From: Kiritimatiellia bacterium
GTDB taxonomy: Bacteria; Verrucomicrobiota; Kiritimatiellia; RFP12; UBA1067
Assembly (NCBI GenBank): GCA_017965685.1
Contig: JAGCPM010000209.1
Location: 1-5,163 of the forward strand
DNA: 5,163 nucleotides
Direction of reading: 5' to 3'
The position numbers and the translations under genes were made by a program. The notes under the pieces were generated by a model, which worked only from the letters and a program-made list of their open reading frames with translations, made no database searches and was not told where the DNA came from. Shown here in pieces: positions 1 to 5,163 of the stretch (within the stretch, counting starts at the first letter, position 1; every line of letters starts with the position of its first letter).

Positions 1-1
1 G

Positions 2-934
2 TACGACTACTGCCCGCTGATTGCGCCTCGGCTCGATTTCGAGATTGGCGACACTTACGGACGGGGTCGCGGACAGGATGGACTGGACCTCGCGCGCGGC
101 GCTCAAAGCTTCAAGTACGACATTTTGAACATATCCGGCCGCAGGAGCGAACCGCCGTTGGTCGCTTCGACCGAGTTTAAGGATGTAGGGCTGTCGCTTG
201 CGCGCGGAGCTGTCAACTATGCGCGGTTCGGTGAAAGCCGCGAGGCGCTTGTCATGCCTGCGATTGCGCAGATGCCAGATACCGGCGACGCACGGGAGTG
301 CCTCAATGATGCAGGGCAGGAGATCGGCGACCTGTTTTTCAATTCGTCTTTCGCGACGATCGACGCGATGAAGAACAATCCCGGGGTCAAGACCGCGACG
401 GAGATTGATGCGCTCATACGGGAGAACATGGAGCGGCTCAATCCCATCATAACCAACCTTGACGCGGAACTGCTCGATCCGCTTGTCTACGCGATAGCCC
501 ACCTGACGGTTGCGTCCGGAGCGATATCGCACATTGAAAACGCCAACGTCAAAATGCTTTCAAACGTGACGATCGAGTACGTAAGCCAGATACACCTGGC
601 GGCAAAACGTTCGCAAATCGGGACGCTCGACGCGTATTTGGAAAGGATCGTAAACCTGGCGAAAGCGAAGAGCGAAACGATAGACAACGTGAACATGGAT
701 GTCCTCGCGGCAGACTATGCGGAAATGATGGGCGTGCCGATGGACATAATCAACAGCGAAGAGGAGCGCACAAAGATTCGCGACGAACGCGCCAAGCAGG
801 AGGCGGCCATGGCGAGAATGGAGCAATTGAAAGCGATGGGCGAAACCGCCGGCAAGGTAGGGGCGATACCCACGGATCCCCAGCACGCCGGGGGCGCGAT
901 AGCGCAAAGCATTACAGGAGGAGTGCCAGCATGA
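2..934 (+). CDS. Phage portal (head-to-tail connecting) protein, 3' part
   Basis: The frame is open from base 2 to a TGA at 932-934, giving 310 residues of the C-terminal part; the true start lies before the window. A TTG at 125 is in frame but has coding sequence upstream, so it is not the start. The portal is the dodecameric ring at one capsid vertex through which DNA is packaged and the tail attached. Signs of the T7-like 'head-tail connecting' portal family of podoviruses, counted from the first visible residue, are a YGRG motif at 19-22 followed by a helix and a PPLVA motif at 51-55. A TATEI motif at 131-135 leads into a helix ending in ELLDPLV (156-162). Near the C-terminus comes an acidic/basic helix with SEEERTKIRDERAKQEAA and a Gly/Ala-rich tail. 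The family is known for the pattern 'YGR..., PPL, TATE...LLDPL'. Its position before the scaffold and capsid genes agrees. ATA is used for 10 of 25 isoleucines. Confidence 0.85.
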   Translation, partial: YDYCPLIAPRLDFEIGDTYGRGRGQDGLDLARGAQSFKYDILNISGRRSEPPLVASTEFKDVGLSLARGAVNYARFGESREALVMPAIAQMPDTGDARECLNDAGQEIGDLFFNSSFATIDAMKNNPGVKTATEIDALIRENMERLNPIITNLDAELLDPLVYAIAHLTVASGAISHIENANVKMLSNVTIEYVSQIHLAAKRSQIGTLDAYLERIVNLAKAKSETIDNVNMDVLAADYAEMMGVPMDIINSEEERTKIRDERAKQEAAMARMEQLKAMGETAGKVGAIPTDPQHAGGAIAQSITGGVPA

Positions 935-1305
935 CAAAGACGCAGGAAGAACGGCTTGACGGGCTCTTCGGTCGCGGGCGCAAGGCTGATGCGGCGATAG
1001 ACGAAGCTGTCGACAGGCGACTGAAAGAGCGCGAAGACATAGACGCGTTGGCGACCCAGAATGCTTTTGTGCGCGTAATCGGGGCGATGCTCGACGATCT
1101 CTGCCTGTTTGCGCTCGACACGGGATTGCTCAGCGAGTATGGACAAGGCATACGCGCTGCGGCGAATCGCATAAAAGAGCGGCTTCTTGTCAGCAAGAAA
1201 GGCGCGGAGATGCTGGCAAAACTGGCGGCTGAAGAGCTGTTCGCCGTCAACAGGACGATCGAGAAGAATCTTTCCACGAACAAAAAGGAGACCAAGAAGC
1301 AATGA
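931..1305 (+). CDS. Small helical phage protein, possibly Bbp19-like
   Basis: A 124-residue protein whose ATG overlaps the portal stop in an ATGA. A perfect AGGAGG at 916-921, nine bases upstream, fixes this start. The sequence looks helical throughout: a charged N-terminus (1-38), a more hydrophobic centre (44-66, AFVRVIGAMLDDLCLFALD), then YGQGIRAAANRIKERL (70-85) and a lysine-rich tail. There is no signal peptide or convincing membrane span. The core, a hydrophobic helix followed by 'YGQGIR' and another amphipathic helix, resembles what I recall of the Bbp19-like phage domain, found in small proteins beside the portal and scaffold genes of BPP-1-like phages. That assignment is tentative. 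The overlap suggests translation coupled to the portal gene, and the position suggests a role in head assembly, but no function can be read from the sequence. Confidence 0.6.
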   Translation: MTKTQEERLDGLFGRGRKADAAIDEAVDRRLKEREDIDALATQNAFVRVIGAMLDDLCLFALDTGLLSEYGQGIRAAANRIKERLLVSKKGAEMLAKLAAEELFAVNRTIEKNLSTNKKETKKQ

Positions 1306-2129
1306 AAAAACTAATGTTTGATTGGCGGATGTTTCCGCTGATGGAGGAAGCTGGCGGTACTGGCGGCACTGGAGGCACTGGTACTGGCGGTACTGGCGGT
1401 ACTGGAGGTACTGGTACTGGCGGAACTGGAGGCACTGGTACTGGCGGTACTGGCGGCACTGGAGGCACTGGTACTGGCGGAACTGGCGGAACTGGAGGTA
1501 CTGGCGGTACTGGCGGAACTGGAGGTACTGGTACTGGCGGTACTGGCGGCACTGGTTCTGGCGGAACTGGCGGAACTGGAGGTACTGGCGGCGGTGAGCC
1601 AAAGCCGTATCTAGGCGAAAAACCCAAGGAAGAGCCGCCCAAGCCTGCGGACGAAGCGGCCTATCTCGGAGCGCTTGCGAAAGACGAGAAACTTCTTGGC
1701 GACGACAAGGCGGTGACGCTCGACTCAACGCTTCTCAAGCCCCTTGTGCCGGTGTTGCAGAAGCATAATATCACTCCGGAGGCGGCGAACGAACTCGCGA
1801 ACGCGCTCGCCAAGGCGCAGCTCGACCAGTCGCGCGACGCGCTCAAAACACGCGCCGAATACTTCGAGAAGATGAAAGAGGAGTCCATGCGCAAGTATTC
1901 GCAGAAGGACTTCGAGCAGATTTCCGCCGGGATCGACAGATTCTTCAAACCCGGCGGCGCGATGAATTACGTAATCCGCAACTCCGAGCTCGGCGCAGAC
2001 CCGGAATTCCTCGCGCTGATGTACGAGCTCGGCAAGGGCGGCATGGCCGATGGCGCGCTGGGCGCTGCGGGCGGAGCCGGCGCGGGCGACGGAAAAACCG
2101 ACTGGGCGAAGGCTTTGGGCGTAGAATAG
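1302..2129 (+). CDS. Putative capsid scaffolding protein with N-terminal Gly/Thr repeat
   Basis: A 275-residue protein, starting in an ATGA overlap with the previous gene; AAGGAG at 1285-1290 sits 11 bases upstream. Residues 1-17 are a short hydrophobic/basic head (MKKLMFDWRMFPLMEEA). Residues 18-98 are a pure Gly/Thr tract with one Ser. Residues 99-120 are a Pro/Lys/Glu linker, and 121-248 are largely helical: LLKPLVPVLQKHNITPEAA (144-162), a basic/acidic helix (175-200), FFKPGGAMNYVIRN (214-227) and ELGADPEFLALMYELGK (229-245). The 'G..DPEFL..M..LGK' ending matches scaffold proteins I recall encoded just before capsid genes in podoviruses and siphoviruses. Residues 249-265 are Gly/Ala-rich and the end is DWAKALGVE. 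Scaffolds fill the procapsid and are later expelled. They are often low in complexity at the N-terminus, but a tract this long and regular is unusual. No protease catalytic motif is visible. Confidence 0.75.
   Translation: MKKLMFDWRMFPLMEEAGGTGGTGGTGTGGTGGTGGTGTGGTGGTGTGGTGGTGGTGTGGTGGTGGTGGTGGTGGTGTGGTGGTGSGGTGGTGGTGGGEPKPYLGEKPKEEPPKPADEAAYLGALAKDEKLLGDDKAVTLDSTLLKPLVPVLQKHNITPEAANELANALAKAQLDQSRDALKTRAEYFEKMKEESMRKYSQKDFEQISAGIDRFFKPGGAMNYVIRNSELGADPEFLALMYELGKGGMADGALGAAGGAGAGDGKTDWAKALGVE
1353..1595 (+). repeat. In-frame Gly/Thr coding repeat with higher-order units
   Basis: These 243 bases encode scaffold residues 18-98. The basic unit is 9 bases (GGN GGN ACT, Gly-Gly-Thr), grouped into blocks that end in an extra GGT ACT. 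Blocks contain 3, 3, 2, 3, 6, 2 and 3 Gly-Gly-Thr units; the sixth ends in GGT TCT (Gly-Ser) and the last in three glycines. Blocks start with GGC, and the last unit before the spacer usually starts with GGA. Bases 1351-1390 and 1441-1480 are identical (40 bases, 90 apart). Every threonine in the tract is ACT, while the neighbouring genes mostly use ACG. This points to growth by repeat duplication rather than ordinary codon choice. The dense GG runs could form two-layer G-quadruplexes on the + strand. Confidence 0.95.
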
Positions 2130-2140
2130 CGATTTCCGAT

Positions 2141-2157
2141 TCCGGCGCGGTGCCGGA
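2141..2157 (+). other. GC-rich hairpin between scaffold and capsid genes
   Basis: TCCGGC (2141-2146) pairs perfectly with GCCGGA (2152-2157) around a five-base loop, starting 12 bases after the scaffold stop. No run of T follows; the next bases are GGAGGG and then A-rich. It is therefore not a standard intrinsic terminator. It could protect or separate the capsid transcript, or mark an RNA processing point, but that is inference. Confidence 0.5.
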
Positions 2158-2196
2158 GGAGGGATAAAACAACAACACAAAAAAAGGTCACTAAAA
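2158..2196 (+). promoter_or_regulatory. A-rich leader and ribosome binding site of the capsid gene
   Basis: Bases 2164-2196 are 22 A out of 33 and should be unstructured. The SD site nearest the ATG at 2197 is the modest AAAGGT at 2183-2188, eight bases upstream. A much better SD-like string, GGAGGAGGG at 2155-2163, lies about 33 bases from the ATG. That is too far for a standard contact, and no other ATG start falls between them. Its first bases are part of the hairpin stem. An open A-rich leader fits a gene that must be translated very strongly. I found no convincing -35/-10 pair here. Confidence 0.5.
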
Positions 2197-3273
2197 ATGG
2201 CGAATGAAATAGATCCGATGGAAGGCATCTCCCTGAACGACCTGCGAGGGCAGTTCGAGAGCGGCACCATCCAGAGGGTAGTGGTCGACGAGATTCACAA
2301 TCACGACGACCTAATATCCGACGTCAAGTGGTATCCCTCCTCGAAGGATGACCGCGACGAGACGGACTACGTGGTGTCGAAGCCCAAGGCGCGGCATCAC
2401 ATGATGGGCGAAGGAAAGCTGCCGAGCGGCTTTTCGACGCAGACGAAGGCGACGACGCCGTGCCGGAGCTACGCGCTTCTGCGCATCCTCAAGGAGCGCT
2501 TCCAGCGCGAGCAGCGCAAAGGCAAGGCGTATCTGAACGCGTACCTCGCGACGCAGGTGCGAATGCAGGTCAGCTCGCTCGCGGAGCTGATGGTCATGGA
2601 CATACTCTACGGGAACCGCAAGAACGACCCGAAGGGCATGAACGGCCTCGCCGCGTTCTACAACACCATCGGCTCCATCACCGGAGCTCCGCTCGATTAC
2701 TCGACGCGCACGATGAACGCGTTCCCGAGCGCGCTGTCGGCTGACGGCGCGACGAACACATCGAATCTGCGCGACATCTTCGCCGTGACGTTCGGCAAGG
2801 AGGCGGTCAAGCCTTTCTACCCGAAAATGTCCGAATCGATCGGACTCGATTTCGGCGACAAGATGGTCGAGGTTCCCGATAAGGATCCCAAGAACGGCGG
2901 CACGATCTGGTATCTGGAGCGCGAGTTCAACTGGGAAGGCGGCATCAACATCGTCAATCCGACGAAAGCCGGACGACTCGTCAACCTGCCGCTCGACAAG
3001 ATGGCGACGGCGACGGGGTATGCTGAGGAGCTCTTGCAAAAGCTGATCCGCTTCACGGACCTCATCAAGGCCAACAAGAACCAGGGCGAGAAGACGATTC
3101 TCTACATGGATCCGATGCTCTGGACGGAGATCAAGATTCTCCTCGCGTCCCTCAAGTGGCAGAACGCCTTCAAGGACGAAGACATCGATTCCGTCCACAA
3201 GATGGAGCTCTTCGGCCGCGAAGTGCGCACGAACGAATCCCAGGCGTTCGCCCAGTCGTACAGCGCCCCCTGA
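2197..3273 (+). CDS. Major capsid protein, HK97 fold, BPP-1-like podovirus type
   Basis: A 358-residue protein whose length and position right after the scaffold gene suit a major capsid protein. The start is the first ATG after the A-rich leader. Features recalled from the BPP-1-like capsid family are the MNGLAAFYNT segment at 148-157 (family pattern 'GLA.RYN'), then NTSNLRDIFAVTFGKEAVK at 187-205 and FYPK at 207-210 (family pattern 'T.I.LV.WG...V.GIYPKG'). Next come DKMVEVPD and a stretch ending FNWEGGINIVNPTKAGRLVNL (family pattern of a sheet followed by 'W..GL...D.R...RI.N'). The C-terminal part (about 290-345) alternates helix and strand (LYMDPMLWTEIKILLA), as expected for the A-domain. 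The residues forming any covalent cross-link cannot be told from sequence. ATA codes only 3 of 20 isoleucines. It forms the icosahedral shell, assembled on the upstream scaffold and probably stabilised by the downstream cement protein. Confidence 0.85.
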   Translation: MANEIDPMEGISLNDLRGQFESGTIQRVVVDEIHNHDDLISDVKWYPSSKDDRDETDYVVSKPKARHHMMGEGKLPSGFSTQTKATTPCRSYALLRILKERFQREQRKGKAYLNAYLATQVRMQVSSLAELMVMDILYGNRKNDPKGMNGLAAFYNTIGSITGAPLDYSTRTMNAFPSALSADGATNTSNLRDIFAVTFGKEAVKPFYPKMSESIGLDFGDKMVEVPDKDPKNGGTIWYLEREFNWEGGINIVNPTKAGRLVNLPLDKMATATGYAEELLQKLIRFTDLIKANKNQGEKTILYMDPMLWTEIKILLASLKWQNAFKDEDIDSVHKMELFGREVRTNESQAFAQSYSAP

Positions 3274-3303
3274 CGGCGGCAGTGTAAGAAAGGAAAGACA
3301 AAA

Positions 3304-3939
3304 ATGATCAATACAGCAATCGAAGACCTCTTCCTGCGCGAGGAGGAGATTGAAAACTCCGCGACGTGCAACGTGGTCGAGAAGACCGCGACCGAGGTTG
3401 CCGCGCTCACCTACGAGACCGCGACGAACGGCGGGGTCTACAAGCTCACGACGGACGGCACGATTGACGGCACGGCGAGGACCAAGGGCACGTTCCTGAA
3501 GGCGTCGATCGCCTCCACCACGCTCACCTGGTCCGTGGCGGAAGCGTCGGACTTCAAGGGCTACAAGGAATCCGACGTCCGCGACTGGAAGCGCTGGGGG
3601 CGCGACCACTCGAAGGACCTCGGAATCGCCGCGTGGCTCACCGGCGCCGACAAGTATACGGCGGGCGCGGCTACGGTCGTTCTGGAGTCGAGCGCCGACG
3701 GCGCGACCTGGCACGATGTCGCGACGGCCGCGGGGTCGGTCGCGAACGTGGACGCGGCGGGACGGCTCGTGTTCTTCCTGCTGCCGCGCACCGGACTCAA
3801 GCAGTACGTGCGCGTCAAGGTCAAGGTCACGACCCGCTTCGCGGACGCGTCAGGCTACCTCGCGCCGAACCTCACGGTTGGGCTCGAGAACGATGCGGAT
3901 ATCGACATCGACAGGGTGGCGGTGCAGTCGAAGCTTTAA
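3304..3939 (+). CDS. Capsid cement/stabilisation protein, Bbp16-like, with inserted region
   Basis: A 211-residue protein 30 bases after the capsid gene, with AAGGA at 3290-3294 nine bases before the ATG. The C-terminal half carries the pattern I recall from Bbp16-type capsid cement proteins of BPP-1-like phages: DLGIAAWLTGADKYTAGAAT (about 105-124), VVLESSADGATW (125-136), a variable loop, then LVFFLLPRTGLKQYVRVKVK and ASGYLAPNLTVGLEND near the end. The first 26 residues (MINTAIEDLFLREEEIENS and NVVE) also resemble the family's N-terminal strand. Between them, about residues 27-104 look extra: a Thr/Ala-rich beta-type stretch (GGVYKLTTDGTIDG, KGTFLKASIASTTLTWSV) and a charged part (DWKRWGRDHSK). 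Cement proteins bind the outside of the shell and reinforce it against DNA pressure. The gene has no ATA codon among eight isoleucines, in line with high expression. Function is inferred from pattern and position. Confidence 0.7.
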   Translation: MINTAIEDLFLREEEIENSATCNVVEKTATEVAALTYETATNGGVYKLTTDGTIDGTARTKGTFLKASIASTTLTWSVAEASDFKGYKESDVRDWKRWGRDHSKDLGIAAWLTGADKYTAGAATVVLESSADGATWHDVATAAGSVANVDAAGRLVFFLLPRTGLKQYVRVKVKVTTRFADASGYLAPNLTVGLENDADIDIDRVAVQSKL

Positions 3940-4027
3940 GGAGCGACACATCCGCGCTCCGGCGCGCCTTTCTTGATACTGGGGGCGCGTCCGGGGCCGG
4001 AAACATCCCGCAAGAAAGGAGACCGAA
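3940..4027 (+). promoter_or_regulatory. Structured 88-base leader that can hide the next ribosome site
   Basis: Three inverted repeats lie here. (1) GGAGCG (3940-3945) pairs with CGCTCC (3955-3960), directly after the cement stop. (2) 3961-3968 (GGCGCGCC) pairs with 3984-3991 (GGCGCGTC), seven Watson-Crick pairs and one G-U, loop 3969-3983. (3) CCTTTCTTG (3967-3975) pairs perfectly over nine bases with CAAGAAAGG (4011-4019), which contains most of the AAAGGAG SD site (4015-4021) of the gene starting at 4028. Stems 2 and 3 share bases 3967-3968, so they compete at that point. The layout suggests control of the next gene's translation, or damping of read-through from the highly expressed capsid genes. 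There is no clean T-run, although TTTCTT follows at 3969-3974. The pairings are read directly; the regulatory role is inference. Confidence 0.45.
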
Positions 4028-4573
4028 ATGAAGGCGATTTGCCTGTCCGCATGCGAGATTCCCGGTCTGGGAATAGTCCAGTCCGGCGATGAGATAGAGC
4101 TGCACGACGGATTCTACAACGACGAGAGGATAAAAACGCACTTCCATATCGTGGAATCGAGCGTGAGGCACAAGAATGCGCGGCCGCCGGATCTGTTGGC
4201 AATGGCGGATGCGCGGCGCGAGAGATTCGCGAAGAGCCTTGCGGACCACACGGCGCAACTTGTCGCCCTGAACAGGCTGATTGACGCGGGAGTGGAGCTG
4301 CCGCGAGAGCTTGCGACCGGCGAAGAAGACGATCCAGCGACGGACGAGATCCGCATCTCGAAGATTGTCGAATTGTGGTGCGGCAATTTCGGCTACGATT
4401 TTCCCACGGATGAGATACGCGGCGCAGAGTCCAACGAGCATCACGCCAGGCAGGACGGCGACAAGCCCGCGAAGAGAGGCAAGCCGCCGGAGGGCGAGAA
4501 CCCCGAAAGAACGACCGTGAGCGAAGACCAAGACGCACAGAAGTCTCTCTTTGACAAACTAAACGGCAAATAA
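4028..4573 (+). CDS. Unrecognised phage structural-region protein
   Basis: A 181-residue protein with a clear SD site (AAAGGAG, 4015-4021) six bases before the ATG. I do not recognise a full-length family. The first 43 residues look like a small beta domain: KAICLSACEIPGLGIVQSGD, then EIELHDG and HFHIVE. This resembles short N-terminal domains of phage proteins with a 'GD.I.L' motif followed by an element for 'going out of range', but only loosely. Residues 52-90 are a charged helix (LLAMADARRERFAKSLAD, AQLVALNRLIDAG) and 105-130 another mixed segment (ISKIVELWCGNFGYDF). Residues 131-181 are hydrophilic, rich in Glu, Lys, Pro and Asp, and probably disordered, ending SLFDKLNGK. There is no signal peptide, membrane span or metal-binding cysteine pattern. 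Its place between cement and fibre genes suggests a head completion, adaptor or assembly role. ATA is used for 4 of 11 isoleucines, unlike the cement gene before it. Confidence 0.6.
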   Translation: MKAICLSACEIPGLGIVQSGDEIELHDGFYNDERIKTHFHIVESSVRHKNARPPDLLAMADARRERFAKSLADHTAQLVALNRLIDAGVELPRELATGEEDDPATDEIRISKIVELWCGNFGYDFPTDEIRGAESNEHHARQDGDKPAKRGKPPEGENPERTTVSEDQDAQKSLFDKLNGK

Positions 4574-4591
4574 CAAGAAGGATTATGGAGT

Positions 4592-5163
4592 ATGTCCGAA
4601 AAAACAGTGAGCGTAAATCTTGATGTCGACTCCGGGCTGCTCACGCTCGAAGAAGGAACCTTGTTCGTCGGCGAAATGGCAAACGTGGAGTTCGCCGGAT
4701 ACGAGGCGCCGGAGGGCGGCTCGATACGGCTGACGATTTTTGCGCGCGACAAAACGACGCCTTTGGCGGACAACTCCATCGATCCGGGTGTTCTCGACCT
4801 TCGGAGCGCGGAATTGAGGACGGCGTACCGGGCGATGAAAGCGCCGCGCTCGTTCTGGGCGGTTGCCAACGAGGTGGACGAACTGGGAGACATCCTGCCG
4901 CGCGTGCTTGCGGTCGGCTGGGTGCAAATACAATGGTCTGCGGAGGTGTTCGACACTGTTGCGGGCTCGGTCGCCACGATGAAGGGCGACAAGGGAGAGG
5001 ATGGCGAGGATGGCGCGGCCGGCAAGAGCGCCTACCAGATTGCCGTCGAGAACGGCTACACCGGCACAGAGGCCAAGTGGGCGAATAATTTCAGCAACGC
5101 ATTCAAAGCCGTGGAATACAATTCCACGACAAAGAGGATTGTTTTCACCAAGCAGAACGGCAC
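4592..5163 (+). CDS. Fibre-like virion protein with collagen-like segment, 5' part
   Basis: An open frame from ATG 4592 to the window edge (190 residues visible, no stop). AAGGA at 4578-4582 is nine bases upstream. The ATG at 4585 is not the start because its frame stops after 12 codons. Residues 1-125 form a beta-rich domain of unrecognised family (SIRLTIFARDKTT, WVQIQWSAEVFDTVAG). Residues 132-144 are a short Gly-X-Y collagen-like run (GDKGEDGEDGAAG), followed at 144-167 by GKSAYQIAVENGYTGTEAKW and NNF. That 'GKSAYEIAV.NG..GTE.EW' motif recurs in phage tail fibres and other trimeric fibre proteins, usually just after Gly-X-Y repeats. A beta segment follows (KAVEYNSTTKRIVFTKQNG). The likely role is a trimeric fibre: an N-terminal virion-binding domain and a distal receptor-binding part beyond the window. 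Head fibre versus tail fibre cannot be decided. Confidence 0.7.
   Translation, partial: MSEKTVSVNLDVDSGLLTLEEGTLFVGEMANVEFAGYEAPEGGSIRLTIFARDKTTPLADNSIDPGVLDLRSAELRTAYRAMKAPRSFWAVANEVDELGDILPRVLAVGWVQIQWSAEVFDTVAGSVATMKGDKGEDGEDGAAGKSAYQIAVENGYTGTEAKWANNFSNAFKAVEYNSTTKRIVFTKQNG

Noticed and set aside
125..127. TTG as start of the first gene
   Set aside because: The same frame is open to the window edge and the upstream residues carry the portal YGRG region, so the gene begins before the window.
1353..1595. CRISPR array or DNA-level satellite
   Set aside because: Units are 9 bases with no unique spacers, and the whole tract keeps the scaffold reading frame, so it is a coding repeat.
1322..1597. 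Plus-strand second-frame protein rich in Trp-Arg-Tyr/His repeats
   Set aside because: This is the same repeat read in another frame; it ends as soon as the repeat ends, and the composition is implausible for a real protein.
1247..1642. Minus-strand frame encoding a long Pro-Pro-Val repeat
   Set aside because: It is the reverse complement of the Gly/Thr repeat, which has no stop in any frame. It lacks a sensible neighbour or ribosome site and overlaps the scaffold gene.
2133..2168. Possible promoter (TTTCCG and GATAAA) before the capsid gene
   Set aside because: The -35 match is poor and the spacing, about 24 bases, is wrong; the hairpin lies between the two boxes.
2311..3714. A 467-codon open frame on the minus strand, opposite the capsid and cement genes
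   Set aside because: It spans two well-supported genes and the gap between them, has the Arg/Val/Leu-rich composition typical of the reverse of GC-rich coding sequence, and matches no family. It is a shadow of codon bias.
3969..3974. TTTCTT after GC-rich stems as an intrinsic terminator
   Set aside because: The T-rich run is short, interrupted and separated from the first hairpin by GGCGCGCC, so termination is not well supported; it was kept only as part of the structured leader.
4585..4623. ATG-led 12-codon mini frame overlapping the fibre start
   Set aside because: The nearest SD site is only two bases from this ATG but correctly spaced for ATG 4592. The mini frame is short enough to be chance.

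Overview
The window is a one-direction (+ strand) head-assembly gene cluster of a tailed double-stranded DNA phage or prophage. The order is portal (3' part), small helical protein, scaffold, major capsid protein, capsid cement protein, unknown protein, and start of a fibre-like protein. The best match in layout and in recalled sequence patterns is the podovirus head module of the Bordetella phage BPP-1 type: a T7-like 'head-to-tail connecting' portal, a possible Bbp19-like small protein, scaffold, BPP-1-type HK97-fold capsid protein and Bbp16-type cement protein. These assignments come from memory of family patterns, not from searches.

Host: the DNA is visibly GC-rich, favours GCG for alanine and ACG for threonine, and has clear Shine-Dalgarno (SD) sites (AGGAGG, AAGGAG, AAAGGAG). 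This fits a GC-rich bacterial host. No host gene, tRNA, integrase or attachment site is present, so neither the host nor free phage versus prophage can be decided.

Layout: 2-934 portal C-terminal part (its start lies before the window). 931-1305 small helical protein and 1302-2129 scaffold, joined by two ATGA stop/start overlaps. The scaffold carries an 81-residue Gly/Thr repeat tract at its N-terminus. 2130-2196 holds a GC-rich hairpin followed by an A-rich leader. 2197-3273 is the major capsid protein and 3304-3939 the cement protein, which appears to carry an inserted domain. 3940-4027 is an 88-base gap rich in inverted repeats, one of which can pair with the SD site of the next gene. 4028-4573 is an unrecognised protein. 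4592-end is a fibre-like protein with a short collagen-like segment, cut by the window edge.

How they work together: the portal ring and scaffold nucleate the procapsid, the major capsid protein forms the shell, and the cement protein locks it. The last gene probably supplies a surface or tail fibre. The capsid and cement genes are set apart from the portal-scaffold block by non-coding gaps and avoid the ATA codon, which fits their high-copy products. No defence system, CRISPR array, RNA gene or mobile element was seen. The most unusual items are the scaffold repeat tract, the structured leader at 3940-4027 and the enlarged cement protein.
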